This document shows, piece after piece, positions 1 to 11,535 of a stretch of 64,000 bases of DNA (positions are counted from its first letter, which is position 1; the number at the start of each line of letters is the position of its first letter). The position numbers were made by a program, and so were the translations under genes. The notes under the pieces were generated by a model. That model worked only from the letters and a program-made list of their open reading frames with translations, was not told the origin of the DNA and did no database searches. Origin of the DNA: Pyrrhoderma lamaoense (Eukaryota > Basidiomycota > Agaricomycetes > Hymenochaetales > Hymenochaetaceae); the NCBI GenBank assembly GCA_002794735.1, contig NBAZ01000007.1, forward strand, positions 1,116,001 through 1,180,000. The letters are read 5' to 3'.

Positions 1-1140
1 GAGCTTGAGGAGGAAGATATGGTGATGGTGTCTGTGAGTCAGATACTTCCGAAGTCGCTGATGGTGTAGCAGCTGGCAATGTTGAAGGCGGGACCTCAAC
101 TATTTGATCTAATTTTGGTAGTTTGTATTAGATATGGTTAGATATGAAAATGATAGAGTATTTACTATGTGGCGTGGACACAGCGCTGATCACCTCAACA
201 TCATCCATATCATCTAGCGGCTCAAGGGAGCCCTCTTTGAGGGAATCATTTGCATTTTCAATCATAAGGCGTGGGCGCTTTCTGTGGATCCCTGGATGTG
301 GTGATCCATTACCAGGTGAACCTTTACGAGCGGTAGTGCTTCCAAAAACGCCAGCAAGAAACTTCAGAATTCGGTTGATAGTATCTTGCTGTTTCTGATG
401 ACGATCCCGTGCATCTAAAGCCTCTTGCCATAGAGCTTGGTTTGAGGACCTCAGCTCGTTAAGATCAGCAGAAATTGTAGCTTGATGCCTCTTAATAGCT
501 TGAATGCCATTAACGATAGAATTGATGTCCATTAACGATCCAGCGTTAAATCCCGACGCCGTGAGTCCTGCATTTTCCTTCTCAACCGCAGTTTCATCGC
601 CTTGCCTCTCTGAAGCCTGCTTCTTTCGGGTGATGAGACATAGAAGATCGGGTTGTCCTCTTCGGAAATTGGGGTGCTCAAAATTCCAGATTTCGGTCTC
701 AGTATCCGATCTCAGTACCCCTTGTTGGAGATGCGGAATTTTGTGAAAGCCATACATATTCAACTGACGGACGAAAGAGGCAAAATTACTATGTTTGAAC
801 CACCGCGGAAGTACATCATGAGCGACACGTTCGTGATCCACGACTGGTCGCTGGTTAGACTACTAGGTACAATACATTTCGGTGACAGCTTACCAAAGAA
901 AGAGTCTCCGGTATCTGACCAACGGATGAGATTGTCTGTCTGCGCATCGCAAACCATTCTAAAAAAAAGAAGATTAGATGGATGAACGGCGGTAAGGATA
1001 ATCTTTGAGGGCAATATTACTTATACCTACTCATAAAGCTTTTGTAGAAATGGTGGGACTGCCTGCCTTGTCGCTCTACTGAGGACGCCGGCCGACCCCC
1101 TTGTCATTCGCGAGAGGGCAACTTGATTACTGTCAGACAT
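1..1140 (-). CDS. hsf1: Heat shock transcription factor (HSF), 3' part off the window
   Basis: Trimeric transcription factor that binds nGAAn arrays and activates chaperone genes. Exons 1031-1140, 894-958, 166-843 and 1-108 (continues off the left edge); introns of 72, 50 and 57 bp keep phase. Joining exons 1-3 gives the full HSF DNA-binding domain: FLQKLYEMV, the LIRWSDTGDSF block, DHERVAHDVLPRWFKH and the recognition helix FVRQLNMYGFHK (about residues 30-120). An HR-A/B coiled coil follows (about 160-225), ending in the fungal signature ILKFLAGVFG. The C-terminal activation region is missing here. The start is the first ATG, at 1140-1138, 36 codons before the conserved first intron. A long inverted repeat surrounds this start codon (see 1094-1208), and HSP90, a classical target, lies at the other end of the window. 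Family assignment is very sure. Confidence 0.96.
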
Positions 1141-1208
1141 GATGCTGGTAAAGAGCAAGTAGCAGCACACAAGCTCAAGTGCCCCCTGCGCGAGTGACGA
1201 AGGGGGTC
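1094..1208 (-). promoter_or_regulatory. Inverted repeat enclosing the HSF start codon
   Basis: Arms 1094-1126 and 1175-1208 are near-perfect reverse complements: about 30 Watson-Crick pairs plus one G-U, with one mismatch and three single-base bulges. The 48-base loop (1127-1174) contains the HSF ATG (1138-1140). The outer arm lies in the 5' flank and the inner arm within about the first 16 codons. The structure is seen directly; any role in translation or DNA topology is inference and depends on where transcription starts. Confidence 0.7.
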
Positions 1209-1764
1209 TATGTCGATCATGTTCCTTATATAGAGAGTTGGCCGTGGCTTCGCTCTCTTAAGCTTAGTGCATTTGCCCAGGCTCAGGGTTTCCTTCGCTT
1301 TCTTGAGATTTTTTAATTGCTCTGATACATGCCTCTAGATCTGTTGACGTAGTTTACTACGTCGTTCATACGTCGATTCAAGCTCTGAGAATTTTCTTCT
1401 TCTGATTCTACTCAGAGAACCAAATACCAGGACTTGGCATAGCATGTATGCCTTTATCTATCATTGCTACCCCCTTCATAGATATGCTTGAATGTACACA
1501 CAAAATGAGATGATGTCTACACAGTCTACCTATCAAAGGAGCAGAAAAAAAAACATCCTTCGCAATAAGATCCAGCTTAAAACCCTAATCTCGGTCGAAT
1601 ACGAACTATAACATCTCGTAATGCTTGAGAAGTGTTCCTTAATCGAAAGTTAGCCGACAAACCCAGACAATAAAAAAAAATATTAAATCAGTCTGAACAG
1701 CCGCTGCGTGCATCGCATCCATTGCCGCGGCTTAGAGATCGTTTAACGGCTCGTGACAAAAGCG
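1141..1764. other. Intergenic: HSF upstream region and 3' flank of dephospho-CoA kinase
   Basis: Holds the outer arm of the HSF inverted repeat and the TATA-like element. CCCCT and AGGGG (STRE-like) pentamers near 1183 and 1201 are part of that repeat. No open frame with coding character, and no tRNA-like boxes, were seen. Confidence 0.6.
1224..1232 (-). promoter_or_regulatory. TATA-like element upstream of HSF
   Basis: TATATAAGG on the minus strand, about 85 bp upstream of the HSF ATG. It is a plausible TATA box. If it is used with a short spacing, part of the outer arm of the 1094-1208 inverted repeat would not be transcribed. Confidence 0.35.
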
Positions 1765-2556
1765 TCAATGCTGCAGAAAAGATCCCAAGGGAGGAAAGAG
1801 CCAGTTTAAAAGCCAAAACCACCTGGTTTCCTTCTCCAAGATTTGGATAAGATCAGTACGTATTTTATCTTTAAGCTTGTCGACACTGTCGTCATTGTTG
1901 ATCACAATGTCCGCAAAGTAAGCCTTTTCACGAATGGGCATTTGAGACCTGATCCGTGAGATAGCGGCTTCTTCGTTAGACTTATCTCGGGCAATCAGAC
2001 GTTCGAGTTGCACCTGTTCAGAACTGTGGGATGTTTTGTGACGAAACAAGAATTGAAAACGAGGGAAGTTTGCTTGGGAAGTATGACGTACCAGCTCACT
2101 ACGACGACTTTGCCGACCCATCGGTACAGGCCAGTTTCAATTAGCAGGGGAACGTCTATGACGCAGTACTTGTAGCCGTGGATCCAGAACTTGATGACCT
2201 TACTCAGCATTCTTCTACGCACCGCAGGGTGCACGATCCCATTCAGCACCTTGCGTTTCTCGCTGTCCCCAAAAATGACCGTACCCAGTTTGGCACGGTC
2301 AAGTGTCCCATCTGGGAGAAGGATATCTGAGCCAAAGTAGTCTACAATCTTCTTGAGTGCCTGTGTGCCTGGCTCGACTACCTCTCGAGCAATTACATCG
2401 GCGTCGATTACGGGTATAGAGTATTGATTCTTGAGAAGAGCAGATACCGTAGACTTGCCTGTAGCAATGCCCCCAGTCAGGCCTACCACTGTGTGTAGCT
2501 ACGGTTAGCCATACGTCAGAGTACATCGTGTGATTATATAGTCATTCACCAAGCAT
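1765..2556 (-). CDS. CAB5: Dephospho-CoA kinase (last step of CoA synthesis)
   Basis: Phosphorylates the 3' hydroxyl of dephospho-CoA with ATP to make coenzyme A. Exons 2550-2556, 2092-2488 and 1765-2023, about 220 residues. The P-loop GLTGGIATGKST opens the protein. The block VIDADVIAREVVEPG, the VHPAVRR helix, DVPLLIETG and the lid region SEQVQLERLIARD follow in CoaE order. The open frame beginning with GTG at 2489 lacks an ATG. A 7-nt first exon (codons ATG CTT plus one base) joined across a 61-bp intron restores the usual M-L-V-V-G-L-T start. The C-terminus ends with a short hydrophobic segment (FWLLNWLFPPL) that could anchor it to a membrane, as in some fungal enzymes. PPAT, the preceding step, is encoded at 18964-20153. 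Confidence 0.93.
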
Positions 2557-2766
2557 CGTGGGTGGGCGCAGTTCAACTGTTGTAAGCCAACTTGCTCAGG
2601 ACCGAATGGTCAGAAGTCAAGCTAAATTAGTCGCGCTGTGCTCATTGTTTTGGTCGTTGGCCCCACGGTGCACAACAGTGATCAGACGACAACTCTGCAT
2701 CTCTACACTCGCTAATTGTTCCTGAGTTTCCTACCACGTCATTCAATTTACTGCCGTCACTCTGTC

Positions 2767-5676
2767 ATGAGCATGGGCGATGTTCTACTATATTTAAAGC
2801 AGACAAAACACGCACTGATCGGTAACTCAACCAACAAACTTGCTTTTCGTCGTGAAACAGACTCAGAAAACTCACTTTCCTTATCATCGTACGTTCAGAG
2901 TTGTTAAGATTCTCATAGTATAAACTTGAGTAGACATGAAATCCCCTAGAATTGTTGAATACGTGAAACTTAGCCCAACTGAGGAGGGGAACGTTGCTAG
3001 TTCGAGCAGCTCTCTCTCAAGAGAAACACAACTACGAATTGAAGCTGCGAATATAATTGCCTCTCTTGCTCATGGTAAGCATTCTGTGCTTGTCGAGTGT
3101 GTCGCACAACAATGTAACTTATGAGTGGGCGCTCAGGTCCAAGTGAAGTTCTTATTGATCTTCTCAAAGTCGGTGCACACAGCGCCGTGCTAGCCGCCCT
3201 CTCAGGTCTTTCCTGGCATGATCCTATACAACTCATTCATGCTCTCGCAAGAGCCTTAAGAGCCTTTACATCGCGATTGCGGACAGTGTCGGTCCAGCTT
3301 TATGGGGATTAAGTGTGAACTATAATGTGGAGACTGAGGCAACTGCGGCTCTTGACTTTGCTTTCCAGGTAAGCTATATGAACTTGACTTTTACAGTATG
3401 GCTAACATGAAATGATCACTCAGCCGGTAGCCCTAAATATATATCTTCCTCTTCTGGAGGGTCCTTCTGAGCAACTGAGGACAACTATTATCGAGTTAAT
3501 CGCATTTTCTGTGCGTATTGCGAAGCATAGAATTGCTGTGACGGATTGGTTGCCTGTAGACGAGATAATGAAAGAAAGTAAGGGAAAACGGGGTTGGGAA
3601 GTAGATGCACATTCACCTAGACGTCAAGGAGGCTGGGTTGTTAGACATTTGACTTCACTTCTGGCTAGTACCAAAAATTTCATTGTAAGTTGGCTAGCTC
3701 TGGAGGTAATGAAAGAATGAAAGTCAATTAACCTTACAATAGGTACAAGAGGCTCTGCTGTACGCGCTAGCGACTCTTGTCAAGGAAAATGTCAATGTTG
3801 CAAATGCTTTACTAGATCTTACTCCCGGAGAAAAAGGGTCCGTAGAGCTGCTAATTTCTACTGAAACGACTTTAATGGCATTAACTTAGGTGATCCATCT
3901 TTGCTTACGGACCTTTCTATGCACAGGAGGACTGGTGTGAAGCTAGCGGCGTGTCTATGGTAAAGCAATATAATAAACCATTGTTTCTGGCCAAAATCTT
4001 ACTTGAGACACTGGTTCTAGCATTGCGAACACGGTTCGTTCGTACCCTAATAACAGCCATCCTCCTCAAGGTTGTCTATCCACTCAGGATTGGAAAGAAA
4101 AACTCAGCCAACTCAGAAATATGATTATCATGAACCTCAATTCTATTATTTCTGACACGAGTGAATCTTATGAAAACCGTACAAAGGCCTGTCACATTCT
4201 TAGTAAAATTATATCACTACTACTATTACGTCATCACTCATGGCTATTTTAGGCATGTTTATCTTGGATGATGACGAACGGTGTAAAGAGGCTTTTGAAT
4301 CTGGTTCGTTGCTAAAGCTAAACGACTTATTGACTGAAATCACTCCAACGGTGAAACCTATACAATGGGAAGACGGCGAGCCGAAGTCTAAGATACTTCT
4401 GCGTGAGGTATGGGTGTTCGCCTATTTGCAATTAGCTGTACTTAGAGGTGATAGGCTACATTGACAGCCTTAGCGTCGATTGCTTTATTTGATGATAGCA
4501 TACGCTCCGAAATATCTGGCTCCTTGAATCTCCTCCCTATTATAACTCTTTGCGTTGAACATCCCTATATAGGTGTTCGTTATGGGCAGTCTTGTGTCTA
4601 CGCTCTTTAACTCGTTCTGTGTCGGTTCTTCGGACTAGCGTGATAGATTCTGGCGCAGACAAGATTTTATGCGAAATTATTCAGAATCATGACGAAGACC
4701 CGAGACTAATTAATATTGCCATGGTTGGTATTTGCAATCTAGCAAATAACTTCTCTCCTATCCGCAAGGTAAGCCACACACCAATGCAAGCTTGATACGA
4801 AAATTATTCAAAACAATCACTGCCTAGACCATAATAGATCAAGGCCTACTCACTCGTTTCATCACATTCGTAAAAGAACCTGATCCCCATTTGAAGCTAA
4901 ATGCAATTTGGGCAATAAAGAACTTGACGTACAAAGCTTCTACAGATGAAAAAATTATTATTATGAAGTTGTTTGGATGGGACTTCCTGAAAGAGTATGT
5001 TAACAATCCCTCAAAAATCTCTAAAGTCTGTTAAAGACCTGGTTCTTGACTTAGATGCCTCGTCGACTCCAGACCCGAGATCCGTGAACAAGCAGTGAAT
5101 ATCTGTACAAACATTGCGACGTCTGAGTTTGATATCAATCTTCTGCTTGATCACTTGCAAGGCCCGGAGTTGATGGACTTGTTGAGCAAAGCCCTTGAAA
5201 TGTCTTCTGAAGATAACACCTTCCAAGTAAGCAGTAGTTGAACCATTCTCGAACACTAAGTTATATATGAATTCCCAATTCTGACCCATCTTCTATAATA
5301 GATTACTTCGCTATTATGCAATATTTCAAACGGAAGTGACAGCCATCGCTCTATAATCCTCAATAACGATGACCTCCTTGAGAGCCTGAATGATAATCTA
5401 CTTCACGAGAACCAAAATATCCGTCGAGCAGCCACAGCATGCGTTGAGCAGCTCGCTCTTACTACGGGAGAGTACCAAAATGACGTGCTTAATTTAAAAA
5501 GAGCCGGGATTGATCAAACTTTGTTGAGTCTTTCTCAAGCGCCTTCTCATATTGACCCCCAAACAGAGACGAAGAGAAGAGTAGACCACAGTGCAGATGA
5601 GATACGGGGCAGAGCGCGTAATGCGTTAAGCCTGATTAAGGAGAAAACGTTTCGAGGCTCATCGATGATGCTGTGA
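2767..5676 (+). CDS. Armadillo-repeat protein, ARMC8/VID28 (GID/CTLH complex) type
   Basis: Probable scaffold subunit of the GID/CTLH E3 ubiquitin ligase. About 756 residues of tandem armadillo helices with no other domain. Exons 2767-2888, 2950-3074, 3137-3368, 3424-3684, 3743-3837, 3890-3959, 4021-4202, 4253-4407, 4455-4768, 4828-4994, 5055-5226 and 5302-5676. Family-like segments are LKQTKHALIGN near the N-terminus, RTGVKLAACL, NIAMVGICNLANN and LNAIWAIKNLTYKA. Three one-base slips are needed: a base missing near 3269-3276, one extra in 3831-3838 and one missing at 4584-4586. Two or three slips in one gene could mean a decaying copy, but the exons on both sides stay well conserved and other genes here show the same slips, so I favour sequence errors. 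Another ARM-repeat family cannot be excluded. Confidence 0.72.
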
Positions 5677-6240
5677 TCCAGACAAAAGATTTACTTAATT
5701 TGATTTTATGGGTTTCTTTGTAGTATTACTAATATTGTAGAATATGACCATCAGCTAACACTGAAAAGTTTGGGGTAGATGTAATTCCGTTATGTTGCAC
5801 TAATGAGTAACAGGTCCCTTTCCAAGGTTTAATTAAGAACTACCCCTTCATTCAACCGGAACTTGGACAAGAAATTGTTCGTTATCAGAATTAACTAATT
5901 CCAAAAGGAGTGCGATAACTATTTAAGACACCTTTGTTAGGTCACTATTCCGTAGATTCTACATTTGTCCATGACATCACTACTATTATCACAACCACAA
6001 GAAGTAAATGAGGGAATGCAAAGTGGTGAATTACAGCCCAGAAAGAATGTATGAAAATTTGTAGAGGAAAAAAACGAGAGATGATTGTGGTTTGATGCAT
6101 AGATACAGAATCAATTCTACTCCATTAGTAATCATGAAAGCAAGGTCAAAAAGAGTGGTGTTCATGTAAGGAGCGTACATGTACAAGTACATTAAGTCAG
6201 CCGTAAATTAAGTAGGTTTTTCCGTGTCTGTAAGTTGAAT
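5677..6240. other. Intergenic between convergent ARM-repeat gene and laccase
   Basis: AT-rich spacer holding the two 3' ends. A small overlapping palindromic stretch of GTACATGTAC type lies near 6175-6190. I see no further gene. Confidence 0.6.
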
Positions 6241-8798
6241 TTAGGAGTTGATAGCCGCTGATACGGAGGCTTCAAGGGCGGTATCGGGGTCTGAGGCGGC
6301 ATAACTCGGGCAGAGTTGGGACCAGGCATCTGTTAAAGAAGGTATTGCGTCAGCATATTGATCGGTAGCTTGACCCCAATATGATAAGGGTTACTTACCA
6401 GTCACCTTAGTAGCCTCGATTTCATCATGAGCCTCGTCAAAGACAATGGCCAAACCCGCCTCAAGATGCTATTTAAGGATAAACATCATTAGTAAGGTCT
6501 TATTTTAGAATTAGCTAGTTTTGCCGGGAAAGTACTCACCCAGTCAATGTGGCAGTGCTGTGATTATGATTTGAGTTGATTAGAATTAATCAGTAAGAAC
6601 TTTTGTACAGAAAAGACTAAAAACGAACCAAAACTGGAAAATAGCAACAGTTAGTACGGAGTCGAAACAAAGTAAGGGATGTAAAAGCTTACCCAGGGAC
6701 CAGCATTATCGGTGGTGAAACGAATAGTAACCTTTGAGAAGGAACAGTCATTAATATCTACCCTTACACAATTCATTGTAAACTCACATTATCTGAAGTA
6801 GTTCCAATGTTGACTACATCACGACGGACTGGGTTATCGTAGTTGTAGTCATCCGATCCAGCAACTCGGACGACGTCGAATACATGACCGTGCAAGTGCA
6901 TAGGATGCTGTATTATCGTGTAAGACCAGTGAAAATGGGCATAGACGCAACACTCACAGCGAAACCAGAAGTGAAAGATATTTCGACTGTACTGTTTCCA
7001 GGGAGGGTGTAAACGGCACCATTTGGGAGAAGGTCGGCAGCTGAAACACCGTTGAGGATCTGAAGAAGGACTGGGACAGATGGGCTTTCGTAGGTTACAT
7101 CATTAACCATGTGGAGACCGCTTGTCAGGTTCTATACAAAATTTAGAGAGTGTACCATAAGAGATAATATGGTCTTACAATGCCTATGTCGAAGTTAAGC
7201 GCGTAGTCAACACCTCCTGAGTAAGCTTCACCAGGCTATACACAATATCACTAAGTCCTTGAGATATGATCCACAAGTTACAATAACTTACAGCGCCCGG
7301 GTTTTCTAATGGGTGGAGGTCTGCTTCATCGAGAGAAGTACCTTCTGTGTTCTGAATAGTCGAAGGCTCTTCTTCCTCAGCGCCTTCATAGCGGAAAATG
7401 GCGGAGTTGATTCCATCAGTGAAGCCAGTAGTACCAACATTCGGGTTTGCACGGATCCCTAGGAGAATAACTAGTAAGTCCGAAGCTGTAATGAGTGTTA
7501 TATGTTTACTTACAGTAGTTGCCAACATCTTGGTCAGCTGTAACAACAACCGAGTATCTCTGACCAGCGTAGATGACGAGATTATCAACAGTAACAGATT
7601 CTGTCTCGATACCATCAGCCTCGATGACTGTCATGTTATGACCATCAATCTCGAATGTATAGCTGAATCCATTATTAATGAGAAATACTTTGTCCGAAAG
7701 AAGCTTGACTCACGCAGGGTAACAACCCATGTTAATGATGCGGAAGCGATAACTAAGAAAGGGTAAGATTAGCTGAAATTCAGGAGAGAAATGTATTTTG
7801 TACTAACCGTTGTCCCTGGGTCACATTAACAACAGCCAGTGACGATGTAGGATCACCCGAGTATCTACCAAGGCCATTGATAAGTGTCGAATCGGGGTCC
7901 TATTCAAAGGTAGTGTCAGCGAGTTGTACAGATTTGATGGGGATGTTAGTAGGAACTGACGGATCGACGAAGCCAGTGTTAGGGAATAGAGATGTGGATA
8001 CATCTTGGTACCAATCAGAAAGTGTGATAATAGTCGTCTCTACATAATCGAGTTAGCTTGATCACCAGGAGCATGATTCTTAGTTCTAGGAACTAACCAT
8101 CATCAACATCATAGAGATCGGCAAGAGGATCATCTGGATTATAAATGACCAAGGGACCACTACACAGGAATTAATATGTTGAATAGAAATGCTATTGGAA
8201 ACTGCACTTACCGAAGCCCATCACAGTATTGAGTAGCAACATGAGAATGATACCAGTAAGTTCCATATTGGTTCGGTACCGAGAAGTTATACCTAAAATT
8301 AGTCGTTTAGCACAGGATTTTAATTTTAACCGAGCCAGTGAAACACACAAGAAGGAAGCGCCAGGTACGATAGGACACTGGCTAACCATAGAAACACCGT
8401 CCATATCCTGTGTTCCATTTTGGAAGAGACCATGCCAGTGCTACGCAGTCGAGTAAGAATAGCACCATTTTTATACGAAAAGTAGTTACTTACAATAGTT
8501 GTAGAACGATACATTGTTGAATCTGTCAAATCATCAATAACATTAATCTGGAAAGTATCTCCTATATTCCCAGAGATAAGTGGACCAGGCAAGCTCCCGT
8601 TTGCAACAGCGGCTCTATACAAGGAGGTTGGTCATTAATTGAGAATTTGTACAGTATAAATCAGTCATACGAGCGGGTGACACCGTCCGGCGCAACGTCC
8701 ACATTAGAGATAGTCAAGTCCATTGCGACTGTATCAGCGCGGACTTTGTGGTAAAGTGAGAATGCAAAGAGCGAAAGGAGTGTCGCTGGCTTGAGCAT
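6241..8798 (-). CDS. lac: Laccase (secreted multicopper oxidase)
   Basis: Extracellular blue copper oxidase that oxidises phenols with reduction of O2 to water. 18 exons give about 528 residues: 8671-8798, 8494-8614, 8349-8440, 8212-8292, 8098-8159, 7957-8039, 7808-7899, 7714-7752, 7514-7662, 7292-7458, 7179-7235, 6958-7131, 6788-6907, 6693-6731, 6629-6633, 6540-6557, 6399-6468 and 6241-6329. A signal peptide (about 21 residues ending KVRA) precedes [12 protein letters not shown]. All four copper segments are present: [24 protein letters not shown] and HCHIDWHLEAGL. The residue ten after the Cys is Leu, the class expected to have a medium or higher T1 potential. The micro-exon at 6629-6633 is one base short of TTTTTG (Phe-Leu), so a T is probably missing. 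The border at 7900-7956 is the least certain. Confidence 0.95.
6629..6633 (-). other. Laccase micro-exon encoding Phe-Leu of the fourth copper motif
   Basis: Flanked by AG before and GT after on the minus strand, between the exon ending G-P-W and the exon starting H-C-H. Only five bases are present where six (TTT TTG) are needed to keep W-F-L-H-C-H in frame. It reads as a genuine 6-nt micro-exon with one T lost from a homopolymer. Confidence 0.7.
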
Positions 8799-9402
8799 CT
8801 TGGATAAACGAAGAGGAAAGATAAAATAAAACGTGAAATAATTTGGTGAGGAAACAGCAGAACATTTTCATTGCCTTTTTATACTCGTCTGGTGTCAGTC
8901 CAAAACGTAAGATGAATATATCTGGTTGTCTTTTGAGCTGCGGAATTATACAGGTATCTGATTGCAGTGCGCTATCCAACTGAATGGTTCGGCTCCCATA
9001 ACGAAATAGTTTTAACGGTGCTGAAAGAAGGGAATACTCCGTGAGGCATATTCGAAGCCACGGGTTCCAAAATTAGAAAATGGCTCGTTTTAGGTAATAG
9101 TCTGTTATTAAATGAATGGATGGAAATCAGTGATTTTCGCGGGGTGATCGTCTCTCGGAGCCCTACTTCGTGAGAGAACACAACATGGAAAACATCATTC
9201 CGCCTCCTATAGTTCGCAACCGAAAAGCAATCCTGACTACGGTGGGAAAATGCGGGGGCCCTGTACAGCTAAGGACAGTTGCGCAGTTCGAGCCAATAAC
9301 AGTCTGTAGTCCCGAATTTTGCTAGAATATATTTATAACTCGGGCACTGCGCAGTTGTAGAAAAAAAAACATGTATTGATGGTTATTTTAAGAGCGTTTG
9401 TT
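8799..9402. promoter_or_regulatory. Laccase promoter region (GPI10 3' end on the far side)
   Basis: Upstream region of the laccase gene, with the end of GPI10 at 9403. A TATA box (TATAAAAA, minus strand, 8876-8883) lies about 80 bp before the ATG. A GCGGGG hexamer near 9138 matches the CreA/Mig1 carbon-repression consensus, though such hexamers are common by chance. TGCGCAGTT occurs twice in direct orientation near 9280 and 9348. No coding frame is supported. Confidence 0.55.
8876..8883 (-). promoter_or_regulatory. TATA box of the laccase gene
   Basis: TATAAAAA read on the minus strand, 78 bp upstream of the laccase start codon, a normal distance for a regulated fungal promoter. Confidence 0.6.
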
Positions 9403-11364
9403 CTAACTTGTGACATTGACGATAGGCTCTTTGTCTATCTTATCGAAATTATGCCATTGCCATACTTTGACTCCTCCTCTCCTCCTCCAGTCCTCTTCAA
9501 ACCCATTAATTTCGGCCCAGACTTCTCTGTAACCTAGTTCTCGGACATAAGCTTCGACCTTTGGACCTCCCTGAATATCACTCATCAATGCGCCAAAGAA
9601 TACAAGATGTGAGGGCCATCGATGGTCCCATTTTCCATCAGTCGGGGGCTTGTTCCTGGTTTTGTCGAGGGGAGAGGTGATGGGGGAAATGACGGATCAA
9701 CAGAACCCGGGAAATTCGTCTTAAGGTACTTCAAAGGAGATGAATAGAATATAGTAGTTTGATCCTTGTATATCGTAATGTCTTCGCTGTTAAGCATGAT
9801 AAGAGATTGAAGCTAATGGCAAATTAAGCTGTCTGCCTACCTCAATGGTGGTTCACAGCCGATAGCCCAGATTCTTTTATTATCAAGCTCTGGTCTATGT
9901 AGATAAGACTGCCAGGGAGTCGAATGGCAGGGCATAAGAAAGCCCACGGATCGGAGCACAGAAGGTTCAATAGAGCGTAAATAATGAATTACACTAATTT
10001 GTGCTCTGCCGTGAAGTCGCATCACATAAATCCCCGGTAAGATACCCAAGGAACACATCCAGAGCCATTTTCCAACATTGTTCTTCTCAGCATTTGGTCT
10101 TCTGTCCTTTCCGGTCTTCTGTTTAGACCTTTCTGCGCGATCAACAATCCCCTTCGAGGCGAAAACAAGCATTAAAGGGAGAAGAGGATGGATAAAACGC
10201 CACTCCTTATGTCCTAGCGTAGAATATACAAGTACTACCCAAACAATGGAAGCTGCCAATGTTTTTTGGTGCCTTATCCCAGATCTTGAGGCTGACCATA
10301 TTCCGGATAAGAAAAAAGGAATAGATACATTCATTATAATTGGAAGCCCTTGAGATAGATAATAGTGCCATTGTGACTGCCCATAGAAAAGGGAGACGGA
10401 GGATAGATTAGTAATGAGAAAGTTATAAGGCGTGAAAGTTGCTTCTCCGTAATATAGCGTATCAGTAAACAAAGTGACTATTAATGTCGATATCCTAGTG
10501 AACTTAACTCAGATTGGAATATTGACACATATGAAGGATCAAATCTTACGCTGTTGTAAGTACGATACTAGCGAGAGACCCAAGAGTCCGCATATGTTTC
10601 CTGGATCTCCAAAAGAGTTCTGCGGATAAGAATACCCAAATGACGGCGCTAGTAGGACGGACTAAACAGCTAACCGCAGCAAGAGCAAAGGCAAGTTGCA
10701 AATTGCTATGAATAGTAGCTTATTATTGGAGAACTTCAAGCACAAGTATAGTTCAAGCCTACCCGTATTGTATATTTGATTGCCATGGCCAAAAGCAGAG
10801 TGCACTAGCAGTTAAGGAGGTCTCAACAGAGTTTGATAATGTTCGGCTCAACGCAAGTATGTTGAAAAAGGAGGTCATGGAGAGAATAAACTTTCATTCT
10901 ATTAGAGACGAACAGTTGAAAATATTTTGGATGGTATGTAGCTCACAGCAGTTTTGCAGTAGCGATCTCCCAAGACTTGCTTTGTAAGTCTCCATGTGCT
11001 AACATCAGCCAATGCTGCGAAAAAGGCTTGAAGGATTTTCGGCGCCGCGATCTTTAGGCATCCTATCAGAGGGGGGAAAATGAACACGATCCAGTCAGAA
11101 GAAGACTCTTACCAACGCATAGCTTTCATCCAGATTGGACACCTTGAGCAGCCAGAAAACTGGCATATACAAGGCGGGAAATATAATACTTCTAATAGGT
11201 GGGGAAGCAGTCCACTCCCAGGTTAGGTGTCCATAACCAAAAACGGCATGATGCGCAACTTCAAGGCTCTGAAAGAATTCATCTGGCTGAAAGAAAGTGC
11301 AAGTGAATAGAGCTATGAGCAGACGCCAAAAGAAAGCTATCGGAAATAATCTAGTGACGGTCAT
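9403..11364 (-). CDS. GPI10: GPI mannosyltransferase 3 (adds third mannose to GPI anchors)
   Basis: ER multi-pass enzyme of the PIG-B/ALG9 family that transfers mannose from dolichol-phosphate-mannose to the GPI precursor. Exons 11113-11364, 10947-11051, 10763-10890, 10550-10705, 9841-10494 and 9403-9786, about 559 residues. Diagnostic segments are FFQPDEFFQSLEVAHH with GYGHLTWEW near the N-terminus (luminal DE loop), RTLSNSVET, LVRPTSAVIW and the family motif HKEWRF. Near the C-terminus, HRWPSHLVFFG is read in a second frame: one C is missing from the C run (G run 9644-9648 on the plus strand). Start at 11364; the TTG at 11370 is not used. It shares a 171-bp divergent promoter with guanine deaminase. 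Confidence 0.94.
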
Positions 11365-11535
11365 GTGCAACGAAGTAGATGCATGTGCATTAACGACGAC
11401 ACCGTGTCATTATCATATCAGTCGATCGAATAGCTTTATCTCACTTCGTGCCACAATGGGTCGGACAATGTCCGCTTTACACTTTACCCCTTACGTTCGG
11501 CCTCATGCTCTTATGCTCTTCCTCGTGCTATCATC
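11365..11535. promoter_or_regulatory. Divergent promoter GPI10 / guanine deaminase
   Basis: Only 171 bp separate the two opposing start codons, so both genes must share promoter DNA. CT-rich tracts precede the guanine deaminase ATG. No specific factor site was recognised. Confidence 0.6.

Noticed and set aside
1385..1400. GAATTTTC as a heat-shock element in front of HSF
   Set aside because: Only two units in AT-rich DNA; expected by chance.
2767..5676. Reading the ARM-repeat gene as a pseudogene
   Set aside because: Exon conservation is good on both sides of each slip, and essential genes in the window show the same kind of slip.
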